From CAIWTU01 sp963815135 (GTDB lineage: Bacteria > Desulfobacterota > Desulfuromonadia > Geobacterales > Geobacteraceae), in assembly GCA_963815135.1 (NCBI GenBank), contig CAWFFO010000006.1, forward strand, positions 124,001 to 188,000: a stretch of 64,000 nucleotides of DNA, in the 5' to 3' direction. Positions 28,661-38,083 of this stretch are shown here, in pieces. How positions within the stretch are numbered: position 1 is the stretch's first letter; each line of letters opens with the position of its first letter. The notes under the pieces were generated by a model. The model did not search any database and had not been told where the DNA came from. It worked only from the letters and a program-made list of their open reading frames with translations. The translations under genes were made by a program, and so were the position numbers.

Positions 28661-29191
28661 TTAAGGTTTTATTACAATAGGGGTCCCGTCGGGAACAAGC
28701 TTCCAGATTTCGTCGATTTCTGAGTTTGTGACTGCTATGCAGCCCTTTGTCCAGTCAAAGGTTCTGTGCCATTCTCCAAGGTCACCGTACCCCTTCGGCA
28801 ATCCGTGGATCATTATGTCGCTGCCTGGGGAAAGCCCGAGGGCTTTTGCTTTCAGTCTGTCTTCAGCATTTGGATATGATATGTGTAGTGAGCGGTGAAA
28901 CCTGCTGTGGGGATTGCGCCAATTCAGATAGTAAGTCCCTTCCGGTGTCCTGTCGTCACCCGCATATTCTTTTGGCCCCACCGGATGCCTTCCCAAAGCA
29001 ACGCGGTAGGACTTTATGACCTCGCCATTTTTAACCAGCTCCAGCAATCTTTCTTTCTTGATGACGACAACCTTGTCGACTCCCGCTAGTGACGCAATAC
29101 TTGGTTCCGGACGGATCAGGAAGCTGAATAACGCGGTTAAAAGCATGGCAACGACAAAAAGTGTCCGATTACTTGTTCTCATTCCCTCCAA
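28661..29191 (-). CDS. L,D-transpeptidase (YkuD domain)
   Basis: 176 residues. N-terminal hydrophobic segment (TLFVVAMLLTALFSFLI) exports or anchors it in the periplasm. The YkuD catalytic motif is intact: HGLPKGYGDLGEWHRTFDW then TKGCIAVTNSEID with the nucleophilic Cys. The family makes 3-3 peptidoglycan crosslinks or attaches proteins to the wall. TTG at 29191 has AAGGAG at 7 bases; the ATG three codons later is the alternative start. It reads toward the inverted repeat. Confidence 0.88.
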   Translation of the reverse strand: MEGMRTSNRTLFVVAMLLTALFSFLIRPEPSIASLAGVDKVVVIKKERLLELVKNGEVIKSYRVALGRHPVGPKEYAGDDRTPEGTYYLNWRNPHSRFHRSLHISYPNAEDRLKAKALGLSPGSDIMIHGLPKGYGDLGEWHRTFDWTKGCIAVTNSEIDEIWKLVPDGTPIVIKP

Positions 29192-29387
29192 TTTTCAACT
29201 CCTTTTCAATTTTTTCAGATCAATATGCAATATGGATGCCTCGGCCGAGTGTTGGCAAGCCAAAAAAAACTGTTACACTGTAAACTGCTAAATTTTGCAC
29301 AGATGTGGAGATTGGCAGGATGCGACACGCAAACGCGTATTCAAGGCATTTGATACCAGGTAAATGCACTGAAAAGGAGGTCTGGTG

Positions 29388-30773
29388 ATGAACTGCTTTT
29401 GTCGGTGTTTAAGAGTATTATCATTTACAATTATTATCATGTCTGTTTATCTTGCAACGGGTTGTGGCAAGGTATCACAAAAAGACCCGACCATTTCGGG
29501 ATTTTCTCCCGCCTCAGGGCTAGCCGGGACCCAGGTAACCATAACCGGCGATCATTTTGACACGACCCCTGTCAATAATATGGTCAGGTTCAACAAGGTT
29601 CAGGCTACCGTGCTCAGCGCCACGCAGACCGAACTGGTCGCGGAGGTTCCAGTTGGGGCAACTACAGGAACAATTTCCGTCACCACGTCGAACGGGACAG
29701 GGGGATCAGCCGATCAATTTTTTGTGACAAAATTGATCGGCGGAAGTATCCAGGGGGGGGCACCGGTCCTTAAAGGTTCGGTATCAACCGTGGCGGGCAG
29801 CATCGGTTCCCCTGGGTCTGGCGACGGTGTCGGGGTTTTGGCTACCTTTAACGTGCCTTACGGTATTACCACTGACGGTTTCAACCTGTTCATAACCGAC
29901 CGCAATAACAACACCATCCGCCAGATGAATATCGCGTCCGGCAACGTAACGACCATTGCAGGCTCTTCAACTGCTCCGCCCGGTTCAGCCGACGGTACGG
30001 GGAGCGCGGCCAGATTCAATTCGCCAAGCGGCATTACTACCGATGGTACGAATCTTTATGTCTGTGATACATCGAATCATACAATCCGCAAAATAGTGAT
30101 TGACTCGGGACTGGTGACGACTGTGGCCGGCAGCCCGACATTGCCCGGCTCTTTCGACGGGACGGGAAGCGCGGCCAGATTCAATTCGCCAAGCGGCATT
30201 ACTACCGACGGTACGAATCTGTATGTCTGTGATACCTCGAATAATACTATACGCAGGATCGTGATTGCCTCGGGACTGGTGACGACTGTGGCCGGTAGTG
30301 CGAATTCGTCCGGCTTTTTTGATGCCCCGGGCATTTCTGCCCGGTTTAACCTGCCGAGCGGTATTGCCACAGACGGCACAAGCCTGTTCATAGCCGATAA
30401 GGGCAATAACGCCCTTCGAAGTATGCTGTTGTCTACCGGTCAGGTTAGTACCATTGCGAACAGTTCCGGTCTTGCCGGCATTTCGGACGGCAATGCGCTG
30501 ACCGCCGGTTTCAATGCCCCAACAGGTATCACCAGCGACGGTGTAAACCTTTATGTGGCCGATTTGGGAAACCAGACGATTCGTGAATATTTTACTTCTT
30601 CGTCTCCTGCTGCGGCGCAGGTTGCAACCCTTGCCGGTTTCGCGGGGCAGGCGGGTAGCACCGACGCCGTGGGAGCCTTGGCGAGGTTCAGCAATCCGAG
30701 CGGAATTACAATTGCCAGTACCGGGCTTTTTGTCACCGACTCCGCAAATAACACTATCCGCATGATACAGTGA
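29388..30773 (+). CDS. Lipoprotein with IPT/TIG domain and NHL repeats
   Basis: 461 residues; ATG at 29388 preceded by AAAGGAGG. Lipobox LATGC near residue 27 anchors it in the envelope. An IPT/TIG immunoglobulin-like domain (about 35-115, ISGFSPASGLAGTQVTITG) is followed by six NHL-type repeats of about 55 residues, each with a pattern like FNSPSGITTDGTNLYVCDT and NNTIRRI, forming a beta-propeller. Two adjacent repeats (around 29985-30100 and 30155-30270) are nearly identical in DNA, suggesting recent duplication. Such surface propellers bind protein or carbohydrate. Partner unknown. Confidence 0.82.
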   Translation: MNCFCRCLRVLSFTIIIMSVYLATGCGKVSQKDPTISGFSPASGLAGTQVTITGDHFDTTPVNNMVRFNKVQATVLSATQTELVAEVPVGATTGTISVTTSNGTGGSADQFFVTKLIGGSIQGGAPVLKGSVSTVAGSIGSPGSGDGVGVLATFNVPYGITTDGFNLFITDRNNNTIRQMNIASGNVTTIAGSSTAPPGSADGTGSAARFNSPSGITTDGTNLYVCDTSNHTIRKIVIDSGLVTTVAGSPTLPGSFDGTGSAARFNSPSGITTDGTNLYVCDTSNNTIRRIVIASGLVTTVAGSANSSGFFDAPGISARFNLPSGIATDGTSLFIADKGNNALRSMLLSTGQVSTIANSSGLAGISDGNALTAGFNAPTGITSDGVNLYVADLGNQTIREYFTSSSPAAAQVATLAGFAGQAGSTDAVGALARFSNPSGITIASTGLFVTDSANNTIRMIQ

Positions 30774-30814
30774 TTGTGCCTGTCCAGTTTCACGTTCCAT
30801 AACTCTGCCGACAT

Positions 30815-30834
30815 GAGGCGCAATCATGCGCCTC
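30815..30834 (+). other. Short perfect hairpin after the NHL lipoprotein gene
   Basis: GAGGCGC (30815-30821) and GCGCCTC (30828-30834) with a 6-base loop, 42 bases after the stop codon. No T-run follows, so it may stabilise the mRNA end rather than terminate. Confidence 0.35.
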
Positions 30835-30951
30835 GTGTCATTCCTGCCATTCAGCACGTCTGGTCAATGCATTAACTTGTGGATTAAGAATTCTAATTTT
30901 GCTATCATTTTACCATTGAAAGTTCCCCGCTTGTTTATCCAGAAAGAAGTA

Positions 30952-33900
30952 ATGCACCAGGATCATAGTTCTCATATCAAACAAATCAACGCAGCACTTT
31001 CCCCTTCCGACGCCAGTGTCATTCTGGCCGGACTCAAGGGATCGGCACCGGCGTACGTTGTCAGCCGTTTGTCCGGGCAGCTTCGTGTCCCGTTTCTCAT
31101 TATTGCACCGGATACGGAAACAGCCGAGGAAGTGCGTCGGGAACTGGGGTTTTATTGTGGCTCGGAAGATTCAGTCCTCTATTTTCCTCCCTGGGAGTCC
31201 GCACCCTTTGACAGTGCTTCTCCGCATCCCGAAATTACCGGTGAGCGGTTCAGGACACTATATCAGCTCATGGACGGCAAAGTGTCCCTGGTGGTCACCA
31301 CAATCGCCGCTGTTTTGCAGAGACTGCTTCCGAGACGAACTCTGGGAGCGGTCTCCCATTATCTCGTGGCCGGCGAGGAGGTGGAGCGCGACGAGCTTCT
31401 CGGAAAATTGCTCAACCTGGGCTATTCCAATGTTCCCCTGGTTGAAGACAAAGGAACTTTTGCTGTCCGTGGCGGGATTCTCGACATTTTTCCGCCTGAC
31501 CGTGTCGAGCCGGTCAGAATCGAGTTTTTCGGCGACTTCGTCGATACTATCCGTGCTTTCGATCCGCTCACCCAGCGCTCGCTCCAGCCCCTGTCCGAAC
31601 TTATCCTTCTTCCTTCACGGGAGGTCGTTTTTACTGAAGAAGCGTTGAAGGATTTCGCCCTGCGCCTGAAAAAACGCTGCGACAGTATAGAGATACCGGC
31701 CACACGCAGAAAAGAGCTGCTGGAGCAAATACAAAACGCGATATACCCCCCCGGAATAGAATATCTGCAGCCTCTCATTCACCCCGGTCTGGAGACGATC
31801 TTTGATTACCTGAAGCCGGGAGCGGTTACGGTTTTACTCGATCCCGAAGCCGTTGACGAAGGAGCCGGTCGTTTTGCCGAAGAACTCCAAGTGGCGGAAA
31901 AGCGTGCGCTGGAACGCGACGTCATTACCTGCCCGACCGACGAGCTGTTTCTCACCATGGAGAAGCTGCAGCCTCTCATTTATAACGGGCGAACCGTTAC
32001 TGTCCCCTCCCTGGAACTTACAGAAAATGGAAATGAAGCTCGCACTTTCCGTTTTTCATGCGAGGACAACAAGGATCTCCGGCTGGATGTTTCCCCCGAC
32101 AGCGAAGGAATGCTCCGGCCTCTGGTGGAACGCCTTTCCGGATGGCTTGCGGAAGAGAAAAGGGTGCTCATTGCCTGCCACCAGTCCGGCCAGGCACATC
32201 GCGTGTCTGAACTGCTTTCCCATTACCCGCTGAAACTGCAGATTTCCGAAAGGGATTTCACCGCGGAAAGGTCGAGCAAGGCCGGCAGGATCGACATCCT
32301 TTCCGGCGCTATTTCACGCGGGTTCCGCATGTGCGACGAAAACCTGGTCGTGATTGCGGAAGAAGAAATCTTCGGCAAGAGGGTAAAGAGGCGCGGCATT
32401 TCCGAGGTCAGGAAAAAACAGATGCTGACCTCGCTTGCGGAGCTCAAGCCGGGTGACTGCATGGTGCACATCGACTTCGGGCTGGGCCTGTACAAAGGGC
32501 TGAAGCATCTCACCCTGGAGACGATAGAGGGTGATTTTCTCCTCCTTGAATACGCCGGCGGCGACAAGCTATATCTTCCGGTCGACCGGATCAACCTGGT
32601 GCAGCGTTATGTGGGTTCGGAAGGGCTCGAGCCGGTCCTGACAAGCTTGGGGGCGCCGGCTGGGAAAAGACAAAGTCCAAGGTACGGGAAGCGGTCCAGG
32701 AGATGGCGGAGGAGCTGCTGAAGATCTACGCTGCGCGGCAGGTGCAACGAAGGGTATGTCTTTTCGCCCCCTGACGACCTCTATCCGCGAGTTCGAGGCC
32801 GCATTCGCTTATGAGGAGACCCCGGACCAGATGTCGGCCATCGAGGATGTGCTGCGGGACATGGAGAAGCGCAAAGCCCATGGACCGGCTGGTCTGCGGC
32901 GATGTGGGGTACGGCAAGACCGAAGTGGCCATGCGCGGGGCCTTCAAGGCGGTCATGGACGGCAAGCAGGTGGCGGTGCTGGTGCCGACCACGGTTCTCG
33001 CCCAGCAGCACCTGGAAACCTTCCGCGCCCGTTTAGCGGCCTACCCGGTAAAGGTGGAAATGGTCTCCCGGTTCCGTTCGCCAAAGGAGCAGAGGGCCAT
33101 CCTCGAAGGGGTGAAAAAAGGGGGATGGACATCATCATCGGCACCCACCGTCTCCTGCAGAAGGACGTCGACTTCAAGGACCTCGGGCTTGTTATCATCG
33201 ACGAAGAGCAGCGGTTCGGGGTCGCTCACAAGGAGAGAGCTCAAACAGTTCCGGGCAGTGGTGGACATCATGACCCTCACCGCTACGCCAATTCCCCGGA
33301 CTCTGCACATGTCGCTGTCGGGAATTCGCGAGCTGTCAATTATCGATACCCCGCCGGTGGACCGGCTTGCCATAAAGAGCTTTCGTCGCCCGCTTCTCCG
33401 ATGAACTGATCCGGGAGGCGGTGATGCGCGAAATGCGGCGGGGAGGTCAGGTGTTTTTCGTCCATAACCGGGTCCAGTCCATCCGGCGCCATGGCCGAGC
33501 ACTTGCAGAGATACTCGTTCCGGAAGCGCGAATTCGCCGTGGGCCATGGCCAGATGGATGAAAAGGAGCTGGAAGAGGTGATGCTCTGGTTCATGCATGG
33601 CGAGACCAATCTGCTGCTCTGCACCACTATTATCGAATCGGGGCTCGATATTCCCAACGCCAACACTCTAATCGTCAACCGGGCGGATACCTTCGGCCTG
33701 GCCCAGCTTTACCAGCTTCGCGGCCGGGTCGGCCGCTTCGAAGCAGCGGGCCTATGCCTATTTCCTCATTCCCGGCGAAGGTGCCATTTCCGCCGACGCC
33801 CGCGAGCGACTGAAATTATTCAGGATATCTCCGAACTGGGGGCAGGGTTCCGCATAGCCACCCATGACCTGGAAATCAGGGGGGCGGGTGACCTGCTGGG

Positions 33901-34436
33901 GGCAAACAGACGGGAATATCGCGCCGGTGGGATTCGAGCTCTACACGGAAATGCTGGAAGAGGCGGTGTGCAAGCTAAAGGGCGAAGCCCTGACGGAGCG
34001 GGTCGAACCGGAAATAAAGCTGAGAATACCCGCATTTATCCCTGAAGATTATGTCAAGGATGCGAACCAGCGGCTAATATTGTACAAGAAACTGGTCCAG
34101 TCTGCCTCGGAAGACGATATATCAGAAATTATGGAAGAGCTGGTCGATCGATTCGGCGCATTGCCTTTCGCTGTGACCTGTCTTCTTGAAATAATGAGGC
34201 TGCGGGTCCATTTATCTGCATTCCTGATCAGGCGGCTGGAATTTGACGGCAAGCGGCTGATTTTTTCTTTTCATGAAAAAACACCGGTTTCTCCAGATCT
34301 GATCATTGGGCTTATCCGCCAGTCTCCGAAAAAATACCAGTTTACCCCGGATTTTCGTCTTTGCGCAGAATTAGCGGATACCTCCTTTGAAGGGGTCATC
34401 GGGGAGTCCAGAAATGTCTTGAAAAGGCTAGTCTGA
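30952..34436 (+). CDS. mfd: Transcription-repair coupling factor Mfd (reading frame broken by about ten indels)
   Basis: Removes RNA polymerase stalled at DNA lesions and recruits UvrA. Start ATG 30952. The N-terminal half (to about 32640) is clean: UvrB-like domains (FPPWESAPFDSASPHPE, GTFAVRGGILDIFPP) and RNAP-interacting domain (GDCMVHIDFGLGLYKGL). The translocase motors, 32650-33910, are split among all three frames but every motif is there: DVGYGKTEVAM (Walker A), DEEQRFGV (DEEQ box), TATPIPRTLHM, IIESGLDIPNANT and LRGRVGR. The C-terminal domain after 33910 is clean again. Indels I can place: missing G near 32651, extra C near 32743 and 32788, extra G near 32869 and 33239, extra T near 33382 and 33738, extra C near 33491. 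Corrected length is about 1160, normal for Mfd. Confidence 0.9.
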
Positions 34437-34495
34437 TGTGCTTTAATCCTAAAGTTGTTCAAAATAATTATGTTTAAAATTAAAGGAGATACGCT

Positions 34496-35404
34496 GTGTA
34501 TTATTCAAAATTTCTCAAACAGCTGACCCTGGTGGTTTGTTCCCTTGCTCTCTTCGCGTGCAAGCCTGCATCGAATGTGGAATCGAAACAGGATGGAAAG
34601 GTTCTCGCGGAAGTAAACGGCAAGGCTATTACGGTCAATGATTTCAACGCTGAAGTGGAAAATCTTCCCCCCTACGTAAAGCCCATGGCCCAGACCGCGG
34701 AGGGCAAGAAAGAGCTTCTCGACAGCATGGTGGTTCGTGAACTCGTGCTGGAGCAGGCGAAGAAAGACGGTATAGACAAAAGTAAAGAGGTTGAAGCAAA
34801 GCTGGAAGACCTGAAAAAGAGAGTTATTGTCGAGGCTTATGTCAGAAAGAAAATTGAAGGCGACATCAAGATCTCCGATGAGGATATGAAGAAGTTTTAT
34901 GATCAGAACAAGGATAAATTCAAAACCGGTGAGCAGGTGAGGGCCAGCCATATCCTGGTCAAATCTGAAAGCGAAGCGCAGGATATCCTTGCCCAGCTGA
35001 AAAAGGGCGCCAGCTTCGAGGACCTTGCCAAAAAATATTCAAAAGATGCATCCGCTGCCAAGGGTGGAGATCTCGGCTGGTTTTCCAAGGGGGCAATGGT
35101 TCCGGAGTTTGAAAAGGCCGCGTTCAGCCTGAAAACTGGGGAAGTATCGAATGTTGTGAAGACACCCTACGGTTTCCATATCATCAAGGTTACCGGAAAA
35201 CGGCCTGCCGGCGAGCGTTCTTTTGAAGAGGTAAAAGACCAGATAAAGGCGGCAATGTTGCCGGCCAAGCAGCAGGAAGTGCTGCAACAACTGAAAGAAA
35301 ATCTGAAGAAGGACGCAAAAATATCCATCAAAGAAGACGCCCTGAAAGAAATCGGCGGCAATTCGGCCGAAAATAGTCAGACTCCTGCGCCTGCTTCGAA
35401 ATAG
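34496..35404 (+). CDS. Parvulin-type peptidyl-prolyl isomerase, lipoprotein
   Basis: 302 residues, GTG start with AAAGGAG about 8 bases upstream. Lipobox LALFAC, so lipid-anchored in the periplasm. An N-terminal SurA-like chaperone segment (VLAEVNGKAITVNDF) is followed by one parvulin domain (about 145-240, VRASHILVKSESEAQDIL, GGDLGWFSKGAMVPEFEKAAF, TPYGFHIIKVTG). Role: folding of exported and outer-membrane proteins. It is followed by a second parvulin gene, so the two likely form an envelope-folding pair. Confidence 0.88.
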   Translation: MYYSKFLKQLTLVVCSLALFACKPASNVESKQDGKVLAEVNGKAITVNDFNAEVENLPPYVKPMAQTAEGKKELLDSMVVRELVLEQAKKDGIDKSKEVEAKLEDLKKRVIVEAYVRKKIEGDIKISDEDMKKFYDQNKDKFKTGEQVRASHILVKSESEAQDILAQLKKGASFEDLAKKYSKDASAAKGGDLGWFSKGAMVPEFEKAAFSLKTGEVSNVVKTPYGFHIIKVTGKRPAGERSFEEVKDQIKAAMLPAKQQEVLQQLKENLKKDAKISIKEDALKEIGGNSAENSQTPAPASK

Positions 35405-35424
35405 TAGAACGTAATTAATATTGT

Positions 35425-35449
35425 GAGGGCAGGTTGTCGGCCTGCCCTC
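35425..35449 (+). other. Strong hairpin between the two isomerase genes
   Basis: GAGGGCAGG (35425-35433) pairs with CCTGCCCTC (35441-35449) around a 7-base loop, followed only by TT. It may give partial termination or processing between the two genes. Its presence argues against translation starting upstream of it. Confidence 0.45.
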
Positions 35450-35539
35450 TTGCGCTGCTGCTTATTACTGGTCCTTGTAATTGCTTGCAGCTCATTCTTT
35501 CCGGATAGCATCCATTCCATTAAAATAGCGAAGATAAAT

Positions 35540-36502
35540 ATGAAAAAACTGCTGAAGATTTATGTGCTTGCCCTTGTTCTGTTACTTCCTGTCATGGCCC
35601 GTGCCGAACTGGTTGACGGAATAGCCGCCGTAGTAAATGACGACCCGATTACGACTTTTGAAGTCGCGAAAGAACAGGCTGATATGGAAAAAGTCCTCGG
35701 CAAAAATGTACCTGAGGATGTTGCGGGTAAGGACCGGCTACGCGAGGAAGCTCTTGATTCGATAATAAACAAGAAGCTTATTTCCCAGAAAATCAGTGAA
35801 CTTGGTGTCAAGGTCAGTGACGAGGAAGTCAAGCAGGCGATCGAAAATGTGAAAAAGCAGAATAATATAAGCCAGGAAACCCTTATGTCGGCTCTTAAGA
35901 GCCAGGGAATCAGTTATGATGAATACAAGTCACAGATAAAAGATCAACTGGAGCGGTTGCGCCTGATAAGCCAGGAGGTCAGGGCGAAAATTCAGATCAG
36001 CGATAAAGAAATGCGCGAATTTTATACCACTCACCCGGAAATGTTTGAAAAGGAAGAGTCATTTCATGCCGCTGTCATAACCCTTAATATCCCTGCTGAT
36101 GCTTCAACGGTAGAGAGGAAAAAAATAAATGAGCGCGCTTCTGAAATCTATACGGAACTGAAAAGCGGAAAGAATTTTCAGAAACTTGCAAAAAAATATT
36201 CCGATGATCCTTCGGCTAAAGACGGTGGTGATCTCGGTAAATTTAAAAAAGGGGAAATGCTCCCGGAGTTTGAGAAGATTCTGTCGGAACTCAAACCGGG
36301 TGAATTCAGCGAGCCTTTCTCAACGCCCTCCGGCCTGCATATTGTAAAGATGCTGGAGCGCTTTCACGGAGAATTGAAGCCATTCGAAGATGTCAAGGGG
36401 GAAATTGAGGATTCCCTGTACAAGAAAAAATCCGAAGAGAGGTTTAAAGATTGGCTTTCCGAACTGAGGAAAAATGCTTCAGTTGAAATACTTCTGAAAT
36501 AA
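35540..36502 (+). CDS. SurA-like periplasmic chaperone / peptidyl-prolyl isomerase
   Basis: 320 residues from the ATG at 35540, which gives a classic signal peptide (LLKIYVLALVLLLPVMARA, cleavage before ELVDGIAAVVND). A longer frame from 35423 would run through a strong hairpin and is unlikely. SurA N-domain (VDGIAAVVNDDPITTFEV) is followed by one parvulin domain (ITLNIPADASTVERKK, GGDLGKFKKGEMLPEFE, TPSGLHIVKMLE). Canonical SurA has two parvulin domains, so this is a one-domain version. Works with the preceding lipoprotein isomerase in outer-membrane protein folding. Confidence 0.85.
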   Translation: MKKLLKIYVLALVLLLPVMARAELVDGIAAVVNDDPITTFEVAKEQADMEKVLGKNVPEDVAGKDRLREEALDSIINKKLISQKISELGVKVSDEEVKQAIENVKKQNNISQETLMSALKSQGISYDEYKSQIKDQLERLRLISQEVRAKIQISDKEMREFYTTHPEMFEKEESFHAAVITLNIPADASTVERKKINERASEIYTELKSGKNFQKLAKKYSDDPSAKDGGDLGKFKKGEMLPEFEKILSELKPGEFSEPFSTPSGLHIVKMLERFHGELKPFEDVKGEIEDSLYKKKSEERFKDWLSELRKNASVEILLK

Positions 36503-36548
36503 TCAGAAATGTTCTGTATTTTGTCGGAACTCTTCAACCCGCGCTATT

Positions 36549-37439
36549 CTACAAGCCTGATTCAGCTAGTTCTCTTAAAAGATTTTTTTGTGTTTCAGTA
36601 AGCTGCTCCGGGACTTTCACACCTATCTTGATATAGAGATCTCCCCGCATGTTTTTCCCCATTTGAGGAAATCCAAAGCCTTTCAGCCTTATTTTGGTTC
36701 CGGGTTGGATGCCCGCCGGAATTTTTATTCTTTTTTCTCCTTCCAGTGTCGGGATATCCAGCGACGTTCCAAGCGCGGCTTCCGAAAAACTAATATCCTT
36801 CTCGACAATGATATCATCATCTTCCCGGGTGAATACCGGATCTGCCCCGATTTTTACTGAGAGATAGAGATCGCCCGGTCCCCCGTCACCTGATCCTTTA
36901 CCTCCCTTTCCGGCAATTCTCAATTTGGCATTGTCAGCAATTCCGGGTGGCACTTTAACGGACAATTCTTCTCTGACCCCGTCTCTAAGGAACGCAACCC
37001 GTTTTTCAATACCCTGTGCAGCCTCACGGAAGGAGATATGCAAGTCCATGCTGAAATCTTCCCCGCGTCGTTTCCTGGGTTTGAACCTTGTGCCCTGCTG
37101 ATGACTTCCTCCGCCGAACATGCGGGAAAAAATGTCATCGGTGCCGAAGCCAAGATCTTTGAATAGATCACCCACATCGAACCCGCGGAAAATATCTTCC
37201 TGTGAAAAACGACGGTGAAAGTCGGTTGACCCGAACTGGTCGTACTGTGCCTTCTTTTCATTATCGGAAAGAACGGCATACGCCTCGTTGATTTCCTTGA
37301 AATTTTCTTCAGCTTCCTTGTCACCCGGATTTTTGTCCGGATGGTACTTGAGAGCAAGCTTTCTGTAAGCTTTTTTGATCTCCTCGTTTGAAGCGCCTTT
37401 TTTCAGGCCGAGTGCCTGGTAGTAGTCCTTGTTATTCAT
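36549..37439 (-). CDS. DnaJ-like co-chaperone, CbpA type
   Basis: 296 residues from the ATG at 37439 (AAGGA 7 bases upstream; GTG two codons earlier is the alternative). J-domain with the HPD triad (LALKYHPDKNPGD), a Gly/Phe linker (DDIFSRMFGGGSHQQG) and two C-terminal client-binding domains (LSVKVPPGIADNAKLRIAGK, LGTSLDIPTLEGEKRIKIP). The zinc-finger CxxCxGxG repeats of DnaJ are absent, as in CbpA. It stimulates DnaK. The promoter is divergent from that of the MarR gene. Confidence 0.9.
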   Translation of the reverse strand: MNNKDYYQALGLKKGASNEEIKKAYRKLALKYHPDKNPGDKEAEENFKEINEAYAVLSDNEKKAQYDQFGSTDFHRRFSQEDIFRGFDVGDLFKDLGFGTDDIFSRMFGGGSHQQGTRFKPRKRRGEDFSMDLHISFREAAQGIEKRVAFLRDGVREELSVKVPPGIADNAKLRIAGKGGKGSGDGGPGDLYLSVKIGADPVFTREDDDIIVEKDISFSEAALGTSLDIPTLEGEKRIKIPAGIQPGTKIRLKGFGFPQMGKNMRGDLYIKIGVKVPEQLTETQKNLLRELAESGL

Positions 37440-37467
37440 CTGCACATCCTTTCAAATCGGTTGCTTG

Positions 37468-37496
37468 AATGTAATCGTAGTTTGTGGCCATGTCAA
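37468..37496 (-). promoter_or_regulatory. Promoter for the DnaJ-like gene
   Basis: On the minus strand TTGACA (37496-37491) and TACATT (37473-37468) are spaced by 17 bases, about 30 bases upstream of the start codon. The -10 is a 4/6 match. Confidence 0.45.
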
Positions 37497-37517
37497 TAAT
37501 ATGTTGATAAATTTTGG

Positions 37518-37545
37518 TTGACAAAATATTTCGAGATGTTAAAAT
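37518..37545 (+). promoter_or_regulatory. Promoter for the MarR gene
   Basis: TTGACA (37518-37523), 16-base spacer, TAAAAT (37540-37545), 64 bases upstream of the ATG. Its -35 faces the -35 of the divergent DnaJ promoter 22 bases away, so a regulator bound between them could affect both. Confidence 0.6.
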
Positions 37546-37608
37546 TTAGGTATCCGAACAGTTAGAAGTCCGTCAATTATCGCCAGGTACGCTTTTTCAG
37601 GAGCTCAT

Positions 37609-38037
37609 ATGGAAAATATAGAACGCATTGCTCATTTATATCCCGCCATTATACGAGTAATGGGAAGGATTCGCAGCATGCTTCATGAAGGGATGGATCT
37701 ATCCTACAACCAGTTCAAGATGTTGCTGGCGATTCATGACAAAGGTTCCTGTTCCCTCAATTCTCTTGCGGGGGAATTGAAAATAGCCATGAGTTCCGCC
37801 AGCGAGATGGTCGACAAACTTGTTAATCTCGGGTTTGTCGGAAGAACAGTGGATTCCGAGAGCCGTCGCAGGGTTGTTATATTCGCGACTGACCAGGGTA
37901 AGCAGTTGATTGGTGAATTGGGGGAAGGAATAGTCGAAAACTACCGGGTATTTTTGAACAGGCTTTCGCGGGAAGACCAGGAAAGACTGGTGGATGCTCT
38001 GGAGGTGCTGGTCGAGATTCTGGGGAAACTGGAATAG
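37609..38037 (+). CDS. MarR-family transcriptional regulator
   Basis: 142 residues, ATG with AGGAG 7 bases upstream. Winged-helix core: LSYNQFKMLLAIHDKGSCSL, recognition region LKIAMSSASEMVDKLVNLGF and wing VDSESRRRVVIFATDQGKQL, between dimerisation helices. MarR proteins usually repress their own and adjacent genes and release DNA on binding a small ligand. The next gene, protoporphyrinogen oxidase, starts 46 bases later and is a possible target, as is the divergent dnaJ-like gene. Confidence 0.85.
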   Translation: MENIERIAHLYPAIIRVMGRIRSMLHEGMDLSYNQFKMLLAIHDKGSCSLNSLAGELKIAMSSASEMVDKLVNLGFVGRTVDSESRRRVVIFATDQGKQLIGELGEGIVENYRVFLNRLSREDQERLVDALEVLVEILGKLE

Positions 38038-38083
38038 CCGCACTCAATATGTTTGTTTCAAGAAAATAGTTTCAGGAGGAATT

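Noticed and set aside
29800..30770. CRISPR-like periodic repeats
   Set aside because: The periodicity is coding (NHL blades of about 55 codons) with no uniform short repeat and spacer pattern and no cas genes.
32650..33910. Programmed frameshifting in mfd
   Set aside because: About ten shifts at unrelated sequences, in both directions, without slippery heptamers; sequence error is the simpler reading.
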